From Pyrenopolyporus hunteri (lineage: Eukaryota; Ascomycota; Sordariomycetes; Xylariales; Hypoxylaceae): a stretch of DNA of 64,000 nt. Position 1 is the stretch's first letter. Each line of letters starts with the position of its first letter. The notes beneath the pieces were generated by a model. It was not told where the DNA came from and made no database searches. It saw only the letters and a program-made list of their open reading frames with translations. Location of the stretch: the NCBI GenBank assembly GCA_902806595.1, contig CADCXC010000010.1, forward strand, positions 248,001-312,000, written 5' to 3'. Below, in pieces: positions 33,998 to 45,389 of this stretch. The translations under genes were made by a program, and so were the position numbers.

Positions 33998-34365
33998 ATG
34001 TGCGGTTACATGTTGCTGAAGTGGTACTGCGACGAGTGCGGAGCAGTATGCATTTTCTAGACATTTTCTACCCATCCTACGTATAACCCATCACATGAGT
34101 GTAGCTCATCAAGCCTCTCCCATAGCGACGAGCTCTTCTAGAGCAGGTCTTACAAACTCAAAATTTTACCCCTTAGACTTATTTCGAACAGGAATGCTAA
34201 CTGCACTCCCCGTAGTGGTACACTAGCGATGAGGTCAAAGTCGAGGATTGCGAGGAATTCGACGCCACGGGCGATTGCGAGCAAAGAATCATTGTAAGAG
34301 CAGAGAAATCAGACGCTGGCGGTCTCTGCGACGACTGTGCACGGGAGCACGACTCGGACGCTTAA
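33998..34365 (+). CDS. Small cysteine-rich protein, unknown function
   Basis: Two short exons, 33998-34045 and 34216-34365, join across a 170-base intron (GTATGC donor, GCTAAC branch at 34196-34201, CGTAG acceptor) to give 65 residues. Neither exon is long enough to stand out alone. The product starts MCGYMLLKWYCDECGA and contains YCDEC, EDC, GDC and LCDDC, so seven cysteines, two as CxxC pairs at positions 11-14 and near the end. The rest is acidic. The layout resembles small fungal proteins beginning MC with zinc-knuckle-like cysteine pairs whose role is unknown. There is no signal peptide. Zinc binding is inferred from the CxxC pairs. The open frame, codon pattern and clean splice sites support it, but no homolog search was possible. 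Confidence 0.55.
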
Positions 34366-35073
34366 GCGAGAAGCTTTTTTGGGCGGCGCAAGTCCAACAC
34401 AGAAGCTAATAGTGAGATCCAGGGTGTTTGAATGTCAGTACTGTTTCTCGAGCCCCCAACCAGAACCTCCCAGCCTAAAGGAGTAGGCAAGGGCTGGACG
34501 CCGAATTGTCGCCTCTCCCGTTAGCTAATATCCCCAAAACGCTAACAGTCTTATGTTCTAGGCGTTGGAAAATACCTTCATACATCCGGATAGAAGAAAA
34601 GAAAGAATTGGCGGCCAAAAACATCGGCAGCCCGTTTTTACAGGGATGTTCGGCACGCAGTGCGGTATCTGTGGTCCAATATTAGTTTTATGAATTTCTT
34701 TTGTGATTCGACTGATCGACTACCTCCTTTTCCAAGAGCAGTAATCGGACGACTATGGAGGATATTCCATGCCATAATTCTATATGGTGACAAGATTTAT
34801 ATGCATAACTACCAACTACCTACCTATATTTAGGCTTAGTTGGCCCGCGCAATGACGGTAGTGGCCACCACCACCACCATAACCGCCATTGGTTGTTAAC
34901 CGGACAAGTATGATTTGATATATAGTCGAGGCCGGTGGGTTGTCTTAGAAGCGACGCAAATCGAATCCCAGTGCCGTAGAATTCCCCGAAGTCGATAAAC
35001 TAGCCCTTTACAAGATCCACGACATCCCCCCATTGCCACAGCCACGGCAGTTTTACATCTTTCTTCATTTTGT

Positions 35074-35104
35074 CTACCTAGGTAGGCAAGTAGGTAGGTA
35101 CGTA
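35074..35104. repeat. Palindrome CTACCTAGGTAG and following GTAGGTAG run
   Basis: A perfect 12-base palindrome at 35074-35085 is followed by AAGTAGGTAGGTACGTA. Member of the window-wide motif family. Confidence 0.6.
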
Positions 35105-35281
35105 ACATATCATGATAGATGGCTCGATAGCCCTTCGACGTTCTAAGCTTAACATTTCCCGATAGGAACGCCCATCGGGATGGACATATGCTAGAAATAT
35201 CGCCTCTGTCTTATAGGTAAGAATCCAAATCAACATAAGTACGATAATTTCACTCTATCATAACCCTAACCCAGGTGCGTA

Positions 35282-35310
35282 CGTTTAGTACCTACCTAGG
35301 TACCTACCTT
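35282..35310. repeat. TACCTACCTAGGTACCTACC motif
   Basis: One compact copy of the palindromic motif family, built from overlapping CCTAGG, GGTACC and TACCTA steps. Confidence 0.6.
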
Positions 35311-37069
35311 AAAACTTCGGCGATACTTTCATATATACTCCGAAAAGTACCCCGCAAAGCCTTACACATATTTCCCGTTATTTCTACAATATCATTTCCA
35401 TGGTATTGACATTATTCCATTGAATGTATCTATGATTCTATTGGCCTGTTTGCTACCTCACCAACAAGGCTTTATTTAAGTGAAGATGAGGGGAATCATT
35501 TTTCCACCAGTAGTTTTCCTATCTGAACATTTGGGCCCGTCGGGGCCGTTTGAATAATTCAAGACCTTGTAGTTACTTGCCGTCTTGTCACATGTCCATA
35601 TACCATAAATAATGGCTCCTACTTACTTGAATATGGTAATATGTATGACGGGTCTTTAGGAGCGTAAACCCTTTATTTCGCAACAAACGTTAACTTAAGG
35701 CTTAATATATATGGAAGAGCCCAACATATTCTCTCTATACGTGTGATAATGCTACTATATGTATAAGATAATGGCTCCCTGCTACAGGAATTATCAGGGT
35801 TACAGTAACTACTATATGGCGACACTTATGGCCTGGGAACGAAAGGCGCTCCTAACGTATTGTCTAGCGGTTGTTGACGCCGATCTCACTGGGCTGACTC
35901 TCCTTTCATCCATTGAAGAAGGATTTGAACTAATTAGCGTGAAGTTTCCTAGGCTGCCCTTGCTGAGGATTCCATCATTATTAGTTCCCTTAATTCGTTC
36001 TTCCATGTAAATAGGGGGTACGTCTTCAACCATAGTACACGCTTACTAATAAGCGATGATTACTAAGAGAAACGAGACTAGAGTAAGTTAATAGTGATAA
36101 GAAGTGAGACGTAGGTATGTGAACTTATAAGATTCACGTTAATGCTTTAGATTTAACTAAGATGATGCTGGATTCGTTCTTGCTACATGGTAATCTACAT
36201 TTTTCGTACTCTGATTCTAAGCCGGGACGCAATCTTATTTTTAGCATTGCAAAACTATAGTTTTGACGCGTTGTCGCACCGAATATGCTGATAGACTTCA
36301 TTGACAGCTCTTTAAAGCGCACCCATCCTACGTATCAACATCCGCTAGTACTGAGGCTTTTGGTCGATAAATACCTAGGTATATTATACACGCAGCCCAC
36401 CGACATCCGTTACTCGAAGGCAACGGTAGCCGACCGAGGGCCGTAGCAAATCGTATATGTCGCAAGGATATGAATGATACCATCGTAAGGCTTGGATGAC
36501 ACGATGCGGAGAAGAGCACCACCTGGTAGCCAATGAAAGAAGGCTTGCATCACGCAATCTGGTTCCATTCTAGAAAAAGACTAGTGAGGGGTGACTTTGT
36601 CGACTTTATCGTCGCGGGCTTGCGCTGGGACGTCGCGGGGCACATCAAGACAGAGCTCTTCGATGAGGGAAAACATAAGATAGTTGACGAATTGCGACAT
36701 TTACGAATGCAGTCAGTGTGTTCCCATTTAGGTTTTGATAGCCATGCGCAAGCAATAACTATTGGCTAAGCATTGACTCCAAGACAACCCCATCGATCCC
36801 GACCGTTACCTGGATGGCTCAGCCAGCCGCATGTGAACAGTATCCCGTGCGGTCGGACTACTTACTGGAACCTTACGTGATAATTAAATAGCTGACGTCG
36901 TATGCCGACCTAGTGTCGAGCTGACTCTTCCCCCCTTTTAACTGTCTCCTCTTCTTTTCCTTTCTGCGACTCGTGATACCCTTCTTTGCTGTAGTCTTCC
37001 TCGCCAAACTACCCAGATTTCCTTCGCTTCCACATTGAATCTTAACGAACTAGATTCGCATAAACCACA

Positions 37070-37932
37070 ATGGCTGATCCTCGCCCTGCGCCGTGAGTCC
37101 CCCAATCTTTACTTTTGCTTTTTCATTCTTCCCGATTCTTTTTTATCCTCGATACGGAGCTCAGTGCACCTAAGTCGCTCAGCTAACTTACCTCCCAATG
37201 TAGTCTTCGTCTGGGCTCTATCGCCCCGAACTTCCAAGCAGAGACCACCAAAGGTCCCATTGACTTCCACGAGTTCATCGGTGACAATTGGGTTGTCTTC
37301 TTTTCTCACCCGGAAGATTTCACCCCGGTTTGCACCACCGAGCTCGGCGCCTTCGCCAAGCTAGAGCCCGAGTTCACCAAGCGAGGTGTTAAGCTGATCG
37401 GTCTGTCGGCCAACACCCGCGGCAGCCACGAGAGCTGGATTAAGGATATCGATGAGGTCACTGGCGGCCATGTATCGTTTCCCATCATCGCCGACAAGGA
37501 GCGCAAGGTTGCCTACCTTTATGACATGTAAGTCTTGCCCCCACCCTATAAGCATAGAAGCGAGTTCTGACGAGGTCGCCTGCGTCTTCCAGGATCGACT
37601 ACCAAGACACCACCAACGTGGACGAGAAGGGCATTGCCTTCACAATCCGCTCCGTTTTCATCATCGACCCCAAGAAGACCATCCGCACGATCCTATCCTA
37701 CCCCGCTTCCACTGGCCGAAACACTGCTGAGGTCCTGCGCATCGTCGACTCTCTCCAAGCCGGTGACAAGCACAAGATCACCACCCCGATCAACTGGGTC
37801 CCTGGTGACGACGTCATCGTCCACCCAAGCGTCAAGAATGAGCAAGCCAAGGAATTGTTCCCGGATTTCCGTATCGTCAAGCCGTACCTGAGGTTCACCC
37901 CTCTCCCTAAGGAGAAGGCCACTGTCTCGTAG
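37070..37932 (+). CDS. 1-Cys peroxiredoxin (Prx6/Prx1 type)
   Basis: Exons 37070-37092, 37204-37527 and 37593-37932 give 228 residues. The third exon begins inside the Met codon of LYDM. Peroxidatic motif HPEDFTPVCTTE holds Cys51; the upstream LGSIAPNFQAETTKG and later GVKLIGLSANT, FPIIADKERKVAYLYDM and RTILSYPASTGRN are diagnostic of the Prx6 subfamily, whose C-terminal domain (TTPINWVPGDDVIV, PYLRFTPLP) is also present. It reduces hydrogen peroxide and organic hydroperoxides using one cysteine plus glutathione or thioredoxin. No mitochondrial targeting sequence is seen, unlike yeast Prx1, so it is likely cytosolic. The 23-base first exon is well supported, since it alone supplies the start and the phase. 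Confidence 0.95.
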
Positions 37933-38152
37933 GCGGCTGGATCCTATAAGAGGGATGGCGCTGTTTTGGCTTGGAAGTATTGGGAGTATTAGATATCCGG
38001 GCATGCCCAACCCCAATTGCTGTCGTGAAATGCTATAATGGATGGGGGAGGGAAGCGTCACTCACAATATAACTAGGCCTAAAAATAATAATAAAAAAAG
38101 GAATTAAAACAGATCACAGTCATTTCCACGTCTTGCCTAGGTGGTATCATGG

Positions 38153-38184
38153 ACTGACTGACTGACTGACTGACTGACTGACTG
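38153..38184. repeat. Microsatellite (ACTG)8
   Basis: Eight perfect tetranucleotide copies, directly readable. Confidence 0.95.
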
Positions 38185-38525
38185 CCTGATTAGAAATTGT
38201 TAAATGCGTATTCTTAAGAAAAGTTCGGTTGCTTTGGTCGGCGTCCCGGTCTTGTAAATTACACATACGTAACTCTAGATGGTGCATTGGATATTTTCAA
38301 TGCTCTGCGCATCTTATAATAGTCGTGCATCAATCTAATATATCGGTTCGATATATCCCGTTCGCTGTGGATTACTTTTTATATGAACTTCACAGCCATC
38401 GTTTATGCGTTTTCAAAAATGGGGCAGCTTTACGAGGTACCTTCATACAAGGGTATCGAGGTATTTCCATATCCTTAATAGGCTAGTACGTTTCCCCTGT
38501 TTTATGGTGCTTACGCTTACTATTG

Positions 38526-39047
38526 GATACCTACCTAGGTAGGTATTGCCTTAGGTAGGGACGATGGTAGGTACAATGTTCCTAGGACGAGCTGACTTTT
38601 CTAGGCTCGGATTCCACGTGGCCCGCATACGCGCTACCTATCAATTTCCGAGTTGGTATTTTCGTGCTGGAACGGTATACATGTATACTTGCGAAAGCAT
38701 GCGAATACCTTGAGGAAATATAGATAGGTATGTAAAGTAATAGGATATACCTAGGTAAGTAAAAGATAAGGTAATAAGTCTATAAATCCTTCGATGTGTA
38801 ACTACCTACCTGTACATGCAGTTGGTTGTCGAGGTACCTCTGAATATGTAGTCCTTATTACCTGAGTACTTACGTACCTACCTACCTATATTCGAAGTGG
38901 TGCCTTACATAGGTACGTACATGTACCTATGTGGATGCCTTCATGTGCCAAGTCCATAACCTAGGTAGGTACCTACCTAACCTAGATCGGATATTTTCTG
39001 TACCTCTTGTTGGTTTAGGTACTGTTAATCTGGGTAAGTACCTACCT
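38526..39047. repeat. Dense cluster of palindromic TACCTAGGTA-family motifs
   Basis: Includes a perfect 20-base palindrome, ATACCTACCTAGGTAGGTAT (38527-38546), and a perfect 18-base palindrome, TAGGTAGGTACCTACCTA (38962-38979), with more than ten shorter GTACCTA or TAGGTAC units between them. Spacing is irregular, so it is not a tandem repeat. Confidence 0.75.
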
Positions 39048-40109
39048 GATTTGTCCTAGTGTTTCTTGTAAACGCTTCTACCTTTTAGCTCGCCGGCTAA
39101 GAGACTTTCCTCCACTCTTCGAGTTTTTCTCAGAGCTCATTGCTCGAATCTCATGCATAAAAGCGATGGGCAAGGGTCTCGGAGGGGTAGATACATGTAT
39201 ACCTACCGTACGTATATGGGTCAAAACACATGTAGGACAAGAAGTGCGTACGCAGGTACCTTGGTACATATGTGGGTACCTTTCAAGGACAAATTTATAG
39301 GAGATAAATTTATTAGTCAATCCGTTAACGCATTTGGTTTGCCTTAATTCCTCCACATAAGGAGTTGACATAACTCCTCAAAATATCAAACTGGCCTCCA
39401 CCCCCTTTTTTCCCCTTACAACCAGGCACCACTTTGCTTAACACCAAGAATACGAGTGTCTGTGCGATCTGACATCTTCCAGGCTTTTTCGGAGCTTCCG
39501 GACATAGACAGCATTACATACATACTCATAATCAAAGAGAAGAGAGCGCGGGATTGAATGAATACAGCATAGCGAAGACGGGGCTGGGGTAGAAGAATAC
39601 AGGGAATACGCATCGTCCACCGAGCCTCTAAGATTGCCAATTGCGACGTCGATTAAGGCTCTTCTTTTTCTTTGGGGCTTACCGAAGACTAAGGTATGTC
39701 GTCGAACAACCGGTCGGTGCTTGTCGCCTGTCCCCCTACGCCTCGAGCACAAATCTCCATGTTCATCCAGCTCTCGTGGCCCCCTGGCCTGGAGTCGCAG
39801 ACCTGCGCGCAGCCTCTTTATTATTAGCCTTAGCCCTACAAATTTCGTCCGTGTCTTTTCAAGACTGGTCGGAGATACATTCCCCTACCATATTCTAATC
39901 CCATATTTTAATCCCAGCGCGGAATTTCTCTTCTAATATTACTTCTCGGGTCCTGCTCCCCGGCTATCCTAGCGTCGTATTTGAGTAGTGCTCACCCGGG
40001 TTTCTGGCACCTTATCTACTTTTGACGTTCTACTTCCTCGTCTTGTAGCTCTCTCCTCTTCAGCCTCAAACGTGCCCGTGGATCTACGGCTGAGAGAGAG
40101 GGGCCGAAC

Positions 40110-43100
40110 ATGTCTGCATTTGGTTCTAGTCTAACTCCGGGTCAGTCAGACCGCCGAGGTAGTGCGCAACCCTTCGACGACTTCCACGACAGCGACATAG
40201 ACGACCAAGATCGTACTATACCTCACTCGAAATCACCATCCGAACTCCTCTCCGACGTCTATCGAGGCATTAGAAAGGCAATCCCCACTCGGGAGGAGTC
40301 GTTGAAGCTGGCGAGAGGGCCTTCAAGACTGGCCTTCAAAAACACACTCACCGCCAATTCCGCGTCTCCTGAGACCGGTGTGGCGCCCCTTCGAACGAGA
40401 CCGCCACCTTTGCAACATGTCAGAAATCTGAGCTTACAGAACAGCCTCGAGAAACCTCTTCCGGCGCCACCACCCCCTTCACTATCGCCCTCGAGTCCTG
40501 TAAATCTCGCGGCCTTGACCGATCACGTGCAAGATAGCCTGACCTCCATCGTCGATAGTAACACCGCCGGCGGAGATAACGCTGAAGAAGGGACGGGCGC
40601 CATGGATTCCAATTCGTCGATGCTTCCGAACCAGATGTATAACGGTGGGATAGATATGAGTAGCAGTCAGAGCAGTATAGCTAGCTCATCGCGGAATGAC
40701 AGCGGGGATGGCCAGAGGGAAAATCTGACCCCCCGGAGTAATGGCCCGGTCTCAGCTGGACCCTCTCCGCCGACTGCCTCAACTAGTAGGACGCCTGCTC
40801 TTGGTACCGCTGTCGGCACCCCAGCAACCTCGGGGTCCTCGGCCCACCTATCCGGCTTGATGTGCAATGTTCATCGAACTACCGGCCAAGAGCCTCATCC
40901 TCTAGTCGGCGCCACGACTACGATATTGGGGGATAAGTTATACGTTTTTGGGGGGCGGATCTTGTCGCGAAGTCGGCCAGCCCCCCTTACTTCGGACCTT
41001 TACGAGCTTGACCTTATTCGCCGGCACTGGACTAAGCTTGAAACCTCCGGCGATGTCCCTCCGCCACGTTATTTCCACTCCATGTGCGCTCTAGGTGATA
41101 GCAAGATGGTTTGTTATGGTGGTATGTCGCCTACAACCACCCAACCTACATCAGCGTCTCCCGACCAACAACCCGAGGTGACGGTGATGTCCGACATATA
41201 TATCTATGATGTCCCAACCAAGAAGTGGACTTATGTCCCATCTCAAGATGCTCCTGAAGGGCGATACGCTCATTGCGCATGCATTCTGCCTTCTTCCGCG
41301 ACGTTCTCGTCCCATAAGGCGCCTCTATCTGCCCTACAACACAATCCTTCCAACGGAAATCCTAACGAAGGCCGGATCGGCATTAGCATTGACGGCGCCG
41401 GAGGAGCCGAGATGGTCGTAGTTGGTGGCCAAGACGGAGCGAATCACTACATCGAACAGATCAGTGTCTTCAATCTCCGTAGCTTAAAGTGGACCTCAAC
41501 GCAGCCTCTTGGAAAGTCCTGCGGTGCGTATCGTAGCGTGGTTGCTCCCCTACCACCGAGCGTTACCGCCAAAATAGGTAAGGTGAGCTCCAATAGCTCG
41601 CGTCAAGATATTGGGATTAGCCAGGAGGCCAAAGAGCCGGGCTCATCGATGCTCATATATTCGAACTACAACTTTTTAGATGTGAAGTTGGAGCTCCAAA
41701 TTCGTGGTCCGGACGGCTCGCTTGCCGAAAAGCCAATGTCAGGAACTTATTCCCCCCCGGGTCTTAGGTTTCCGAACGGCGGTGTTATCGATACATATTT
41801 TGTAGTCAGCGGCACCTATCTCACGAGTTCGAAGCAAGAGTATGCCTTGTGGGCCTTAGATCTTAGGAATCTGACCTGGGTGCGCATCGACACCGGCGGC
41901 AGTGTTTTCAGTCAGGGTAGTTGGAACAGGGGTGTCCTTTGGAGTAGGAGAAACATCTTTGTGATTCTAGGAAATCGCAAGCGGAGCCTGGTCGATGATT
42001 ATAACCACCGCCGGATCAACTTCTCCAACGTCTGTATGGTCGAGCTGGAGGCTTTTGGTTTTTACGATAACCCTCGTAGGACGTCGCCTATGTCGGGGTT
42101 TATATCTGCTAGCAGTCCCTTTACGGCTCCTGATTTCAGCATAGCTAGAAAGGCCGGTTGGACCGGTGGTGGAAGATATCACACGCGAGCAGCCGAGGAG
42201 TTGGGTGAAAAAGCCCTGGGACTTCGGGAGCTGGCGGACATGGATATCTTATGTTTCCACGGGGAGCGTATACCTATCAACTCCCGTATTGTCGCGCGGA
42301 GATGGGGACCTTACTTTGTGCAGTTGCTTCGCGAAGGTGCTGCCACACAGGACGGAAGCGATTCGGCAACTCTGAGAACGGGCATGTCAAGTCAAGCGGG
42401 TGCGCGTGGGTCCGTCATAACAATTACTCAGTCGAATAGGAGCACGGGCGAAAGCAACTTCTCAACGGCTTCTACATTGAATAACCCTTCCGTCGGACCC
42501 CTCAAGTCGTCCGGCCCGGATCTTTCTACGATCAATTCAGCTCCAACACCTGCATCTCTGCCACCCGGTTCCCGACCTAGATGTCTATATCTCCCACACA
42601 CTCACCCAACTGTTCAAGCCCTCTTGCACTTCCTCTATACGTCGGCTCTGCCTCCCCCGTCGTCCCCTCTCTGCACCCCCCAAATTCTCTGCTCGTTGCT
42701 GCAGATTGCGCGACCTTACAAGATAGACGGGTTGTTGGAGGCTGTGGTCGAGCGTCTCCATGCGCGCCTTGATTCGCGTAACGCTGCGGCCGTATTTAAT
42801 GCTACGGCTATGGCGGCGGGCGGGGGCCGTGGGATCGATGGTAGCAACAGCCGCAACTTCTATACGGGTGGCGACTCATCTCTAGGCGGGGGTTCCATTA
42901 GTCCCTACCAGGGTCGCTCGATGTCTGTATCGCAATCTAGTACCGACGAAGCAACGGGCGGTCTAGAAGGCCTCCGAATTAACACCAGCGTATCGGGAGC
43001 GAGACCGGAGCCGGAAGAGCTCAGCGCGACGACGAGCGTTTCAGGGAGTGAATGGAGTAGTGAGCTTGGCGATAGCGAGCATGGTGCCGTCAGGGAGATT

Positions 43101-43259
43101 TGGGGTGGAGAGCTGAGCAGTGTCATCGGACTGCAGAAGAGGGGATTGAGAGGGCTGATGGAGGGACGGCGAATGAGAGCGACCGTCGACCGCGAACGGG
43201 ATGGGGGACGAACGGAAAGACTTGGGTCAAGGGTGGGATTAGGGATTGCGGGATCATAG
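40110..43259 (+). CDS. Large kelch-repeat and BTB-domain protein
   Basis: Single exon of 1049 residues. About 1-260 are low-complexity Ser/Pro-rich. Kelch-type repeats run from about 265 to 560, with GATTTILGDKLYVFGGR, DLYELDLIRRHWTKLETSG, PPPRYFHSMCALGDSKMVCYGGM, DIYIYDVPTKKWTYVPSQ and EMVVVGGQDGANHYIEQISV showing the paired glycines and spaced Tyr/Trp of beta-propeller blades. A BTB/POZ-like segment starts near 710 (DILCFHGERIPINSRIVARRWGPYF) and, after a Ser-rich insertion, resumes at about 823-890 (PRCLYLPHTHPTVQALLHFLYTSALP ... KIDGLLEAVVERLHARL). This order matches the fungal Ral2-type proteins linked in fission yeast to Ras signalling and cell shape; that name is a family guess. Cullin adaptor or polarity scaffold are the alternatives. 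Confidence 0.88.
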   Translation: MSAFGSSLTPGQSDRRGSAQPFDDFHDSDIDDQDRTIPHSKSPSELLSDVYRGIRKAIPTREESLKLARGPSRLAFKNTLTANSASPETGVAPLRTRPPPLQHVRNLSLQNSLEKPLPAPPPPSLSPSSPVNLAALTDHVQDSLTSIVDSNTAGGDNAEEGTGAMDSNSSMLPNQMYNGGIDMSSSQSSIASSSRNDSGDGQRENLTPRSNGPVSAGPSPPTASTSRTPALGTAVGTPATSGSSAHLSGLMCNVHRTTGQEPHPLVGATTTILGDKLYVFGGRILSRSRPAPLTSDLYELDLIRRHWTKLETSGDVPPPRYFHSMCALGDSKMVCYGGMSPTTTQPTSASPDQQPEVTVMSDIYIYDVPTKKWTYVPSQDAPEGRYAHCACILPSSATFSSHKAPLSALQHNPSNGNPNEGRIGISIDGAGGAEMVVVGGQDGANHYIEQISVFNLRSLKWTSTQPLGKSCGAYRSVVAPLPPSVTAKIGKVSSNSSRQDIGISQEAKEPGSSMLIYSNYNFLDVKLELQIRGPDGSLAEKPMSGTYSPPGLRFPNGGVIDTYFVVSGTYLTSSKQEYALWALDLRNLTWVRIDTGGSVFSQGSWNRGVLWSRRNIFVILGNRKRSLVDDYNHRRINFSNVCMVELEAFGFYDNPRRTSPMSGFISASSPFTAPDFSIARKAGWTGGGRYHTRAAEELGEKALGLRELADMDILCFHGERIPINSRIVARRWGPYFVQLLREGAATQDGSDSATLRTGMSSQAGARGSVITITQSNRSTGESNFSTASTLNNPSVGPLKSSGPDLSTINSAPTPASLPPGSRPRCLYLPHTHPTVQALLHFLYTSALPPPSSPLCTPQILCSLLQIARPYKIDGLLEAVVERLHARLDSRNAAAVFNATAMAAGGGRGIDGSNSRNFYTGGDSSLGGGSISPYQGRSMSVSQSSTDEATGGLEGLRINTSVSGARPEPEELSATTSVSGSEWSSELGDSEHGAVREIWGGELSSVIGLQKRGLRGLMEGRRMRATVDRERDGGRTERLGSRVGLGIAGS

Positions 43260-44082
43260 AAGGATCAGCCCGATGGCACCGGATCGTGGAAGGAATACTA
43301 TTCATAAGCATACTCGGACACAAGACACGGCATCATTGGCTGGATAGGGGTTGGTTTTGGCAAGGCGCATCGGGTGTGTGTATGTATGTGTGCGTGTGTA
43401 TGTCTACGTCTGTGTGTGCGAAGAATATTCTCTCCGTTACCTAGCGAGGGATTTAGTTGAGATACCAACTGATGCTTTCACAATTACTGGTTCCTAACTT
43501 AGATGCTTCCGCTTTATAAATTGAGACTGTCATATTTCCATTTCCTTTTTTTTTTATCTTCTTCATTTTTAATTATTATTATTATTATTATTTTTATGCT
43601 CTTGAAAAGAAATTTAACATTTATCGTAGAAAAGCCGAGCGTCCTCTCGAAAGAGGATGCATTATACTAGATGTTGAAATATCACATGCTATCGGAAATA
43701 GCTATTCGTGTCTTCGTATTAGGTTAGGTACCCCCTTTCGTATCCCAACGTAGGTGCTAGCACCTACCAAATATTAAGGTGGGCTTTCGTAGGGTACCTA
43801 CCATTGGCACCCCTCTACATAAATAAAAGTACCCAGTTTCCAGCTTACAAGGGCAACGTCATCAAAGCTAGGCATACATAAAACATCCATTCCGAGACAA
43901 TGATCCAAGTTACGATCATCTAATTCGCTTCACCGCGTGTTAACACATAAGAATGTGCTTCCAAACCGTGTTCCTTGCTCATAGTCTGTCGACTGTTTTG
44001 CGGTAACCGCCTGCGCTAATCTAGGGCTCGCCGAGTCTTAACACGATGCCTTGTCTTGTCTTGGGTCGGAGTAGACGAGACA
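43260..44082. other. Intergenic with simple repeats
   Basis: 3' flank of the kelch-BTB gene with a GT-rich low-complexity run near 43373-43418, a pyrimidine run near 43543-43560 and an ATT repeat at 43572-43590. No gene recognised. Confidence 0.6.
43572..43590. repeat. Microsatellite (ATT)n
   Basis: About six ATT units directly after a T-rich run, directly readable. Confidence 0.85.
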
Positions 44083-45389
44083 ATGCTTCCCCAGCCCACT
44101 TTGAGCTTCACGCTCCCTAGCCTACACGATAACACCAAGCTCGACTGTCGCATCTACCACCCGGCGTGTCTGGACCAGCCGCATGGGCCCCCCGATCCGT
44201 CCTGGCGGCGACATGCCGCCGTAGTTGCGCACCCGTACGCACCTCTAGGAGGATGCTACGATGATCCTATTGTGCATCTCATTGCTAGCACGCTCCTTCG
44301 CCTTGACTTCGTGGTCGCGACATTTAATTTTAGGTGTGTATAAGCTTGTTGCTTAGTGTGACCGGAGCAACCATCTATGTGCAGGCCTAATGCTAAAGGA
44401 CCCCGTCGAAATATAGAGGCGCATCGTCTTCATCTGGCCGTACCTCATGGACATCGAAGCCCGAACGCGCCGATTACATGTCCGTCACTGGTTTCCTCGT
44501 ATATTACATGCACTACCTCTCCTGCCCTCAGCTTCCGCTCCGTTCCACCGCCATAAACGAAAACACCCCTCTTCCGACCTTACTACTTGCCGGATATTCG
44601 TACGGCGCCATGGTGACTATCCAGCTCCCTCCTCTCGACTCCTTTTTGCCGTACTTTGCGTCGCCCGCCACCGACACCGCTCTAGCCGATATCCGATTGC
44701 GCGCGCAACACCTTGCCGAACAGCAGACCCTAATGTGGGCCGGTCCCTCTTCGCCGAGAAAGTCGTTAGGTATGCGTATCGGCGGCGGCGAGGACACTTC
44801 GTTGCGGAAAGCACATGGCAAGCAAAGAGTGAATTCTCCCGATCGGGAAGAGAGGATACGGAGAGGAGTCAGGGACATATTATCGCGGCACAAGTTGATC
44901 CATAGGAGACTCAGCGGCAACGCCACGGATCAAGCTGGAGAGAGCGGACACGCGGTACCGTGCCTCGAGAGCGTCGGTAATCTAATCAGATTTCGCTGCG
45001 CTTACCTATTGGTATCGCCTCCATTAGGCGTTGTTACCAACCTGGCGACCATGTCGTTCACAAATCCGTTGTCGAGCTGGTCGAAGTTGCGAAGGAGCGG
45101 ATCTGGGTTGAGCGGAAACAATGAAAGTGACGCGAAACGAGACGAAGCGTTGGGCGAGGCCGATCGGAAGCTTACGACAAACCCTACTCTGGCTCTATAT
45201 GGTGACCAAGATGGTTTCTTATCTTTGAAGAAAATGCGCGACTGGACGAGTCGGCTTGGCGGCGTCGAGAGATCTCAGTTCTATCATGTAGAGGTTGCGG
45301 GTGCTGGGCATTTCTGGGTAGAGGAGGGCGTCATATATGAACTTAGGGAGGCAATTTACTCCTTCGCAGCCAGGGTCGTAGGGATTTGA
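44083..45389 (+). CDS. Alpha/beta hydrolase with GYSYG nucleophile motif
   Basis: Exons 44083-44333 and 44417-45389 join across an 83-base intron to give 407 residues. The acceptor AATATAG at 44416 was chosen because it alone restores FNFRGASSSSGRTSW, the oxyanion-side segment of this fungal family. Further marks: VVAHPYAPLGGCYDDP, nucleophile G-Y-S-Y-G (Ser145), acid in YGDQDGFL and base in GAGHFW. Between about 190 and 280 there is a charged insertion with KSLGMRIGGGED and SRHKLIHRRLSG, not part of the core fold. The catalytic triad is complete; the family is common in Pezizomycotina (similar bacterial proteins hydrolyse short esters or peptides), but no substrate can be given. No signal peptide is seen, so probably cytosolic. 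Confidence 0.85.

Larger units (their letters stand above)
34366..37069. other. Intergenic of 2.7 kb with one unresolved coding-like block
   Basis: AT-rich, with motif clusters at 35074-35104 and 35282-35310. Around 36410-36769 both strands have short, protein-like open frames (78 codons plus at 36533-36769; 52 codons minus at 36410-36568), discussed as a finding. A pyrimidine-rich leader precedes the peroxiredoxin gene. Confidence 0.5.
37933..40109. other. Intergenic of 2.2 kb, rich in palindromic motifs
   Basis: Contains an ACTG microsatellite (38153-38184) and the densest cluster of TACCTAGGTA-type motifs in the window (38526-39047). The last few hundred bases are the pyrimidine-rich leader of the kelch-BTB gene. 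No protein gene recognised. Confidence 0.6.

Noticed and set aside
36533..36769. 78-codon plus-strand frame annotated as a gene
   Set aside because: Suggestive composition only; an overlapping minus-strand frame is equally protein-like. Left as a finding, not a feature.
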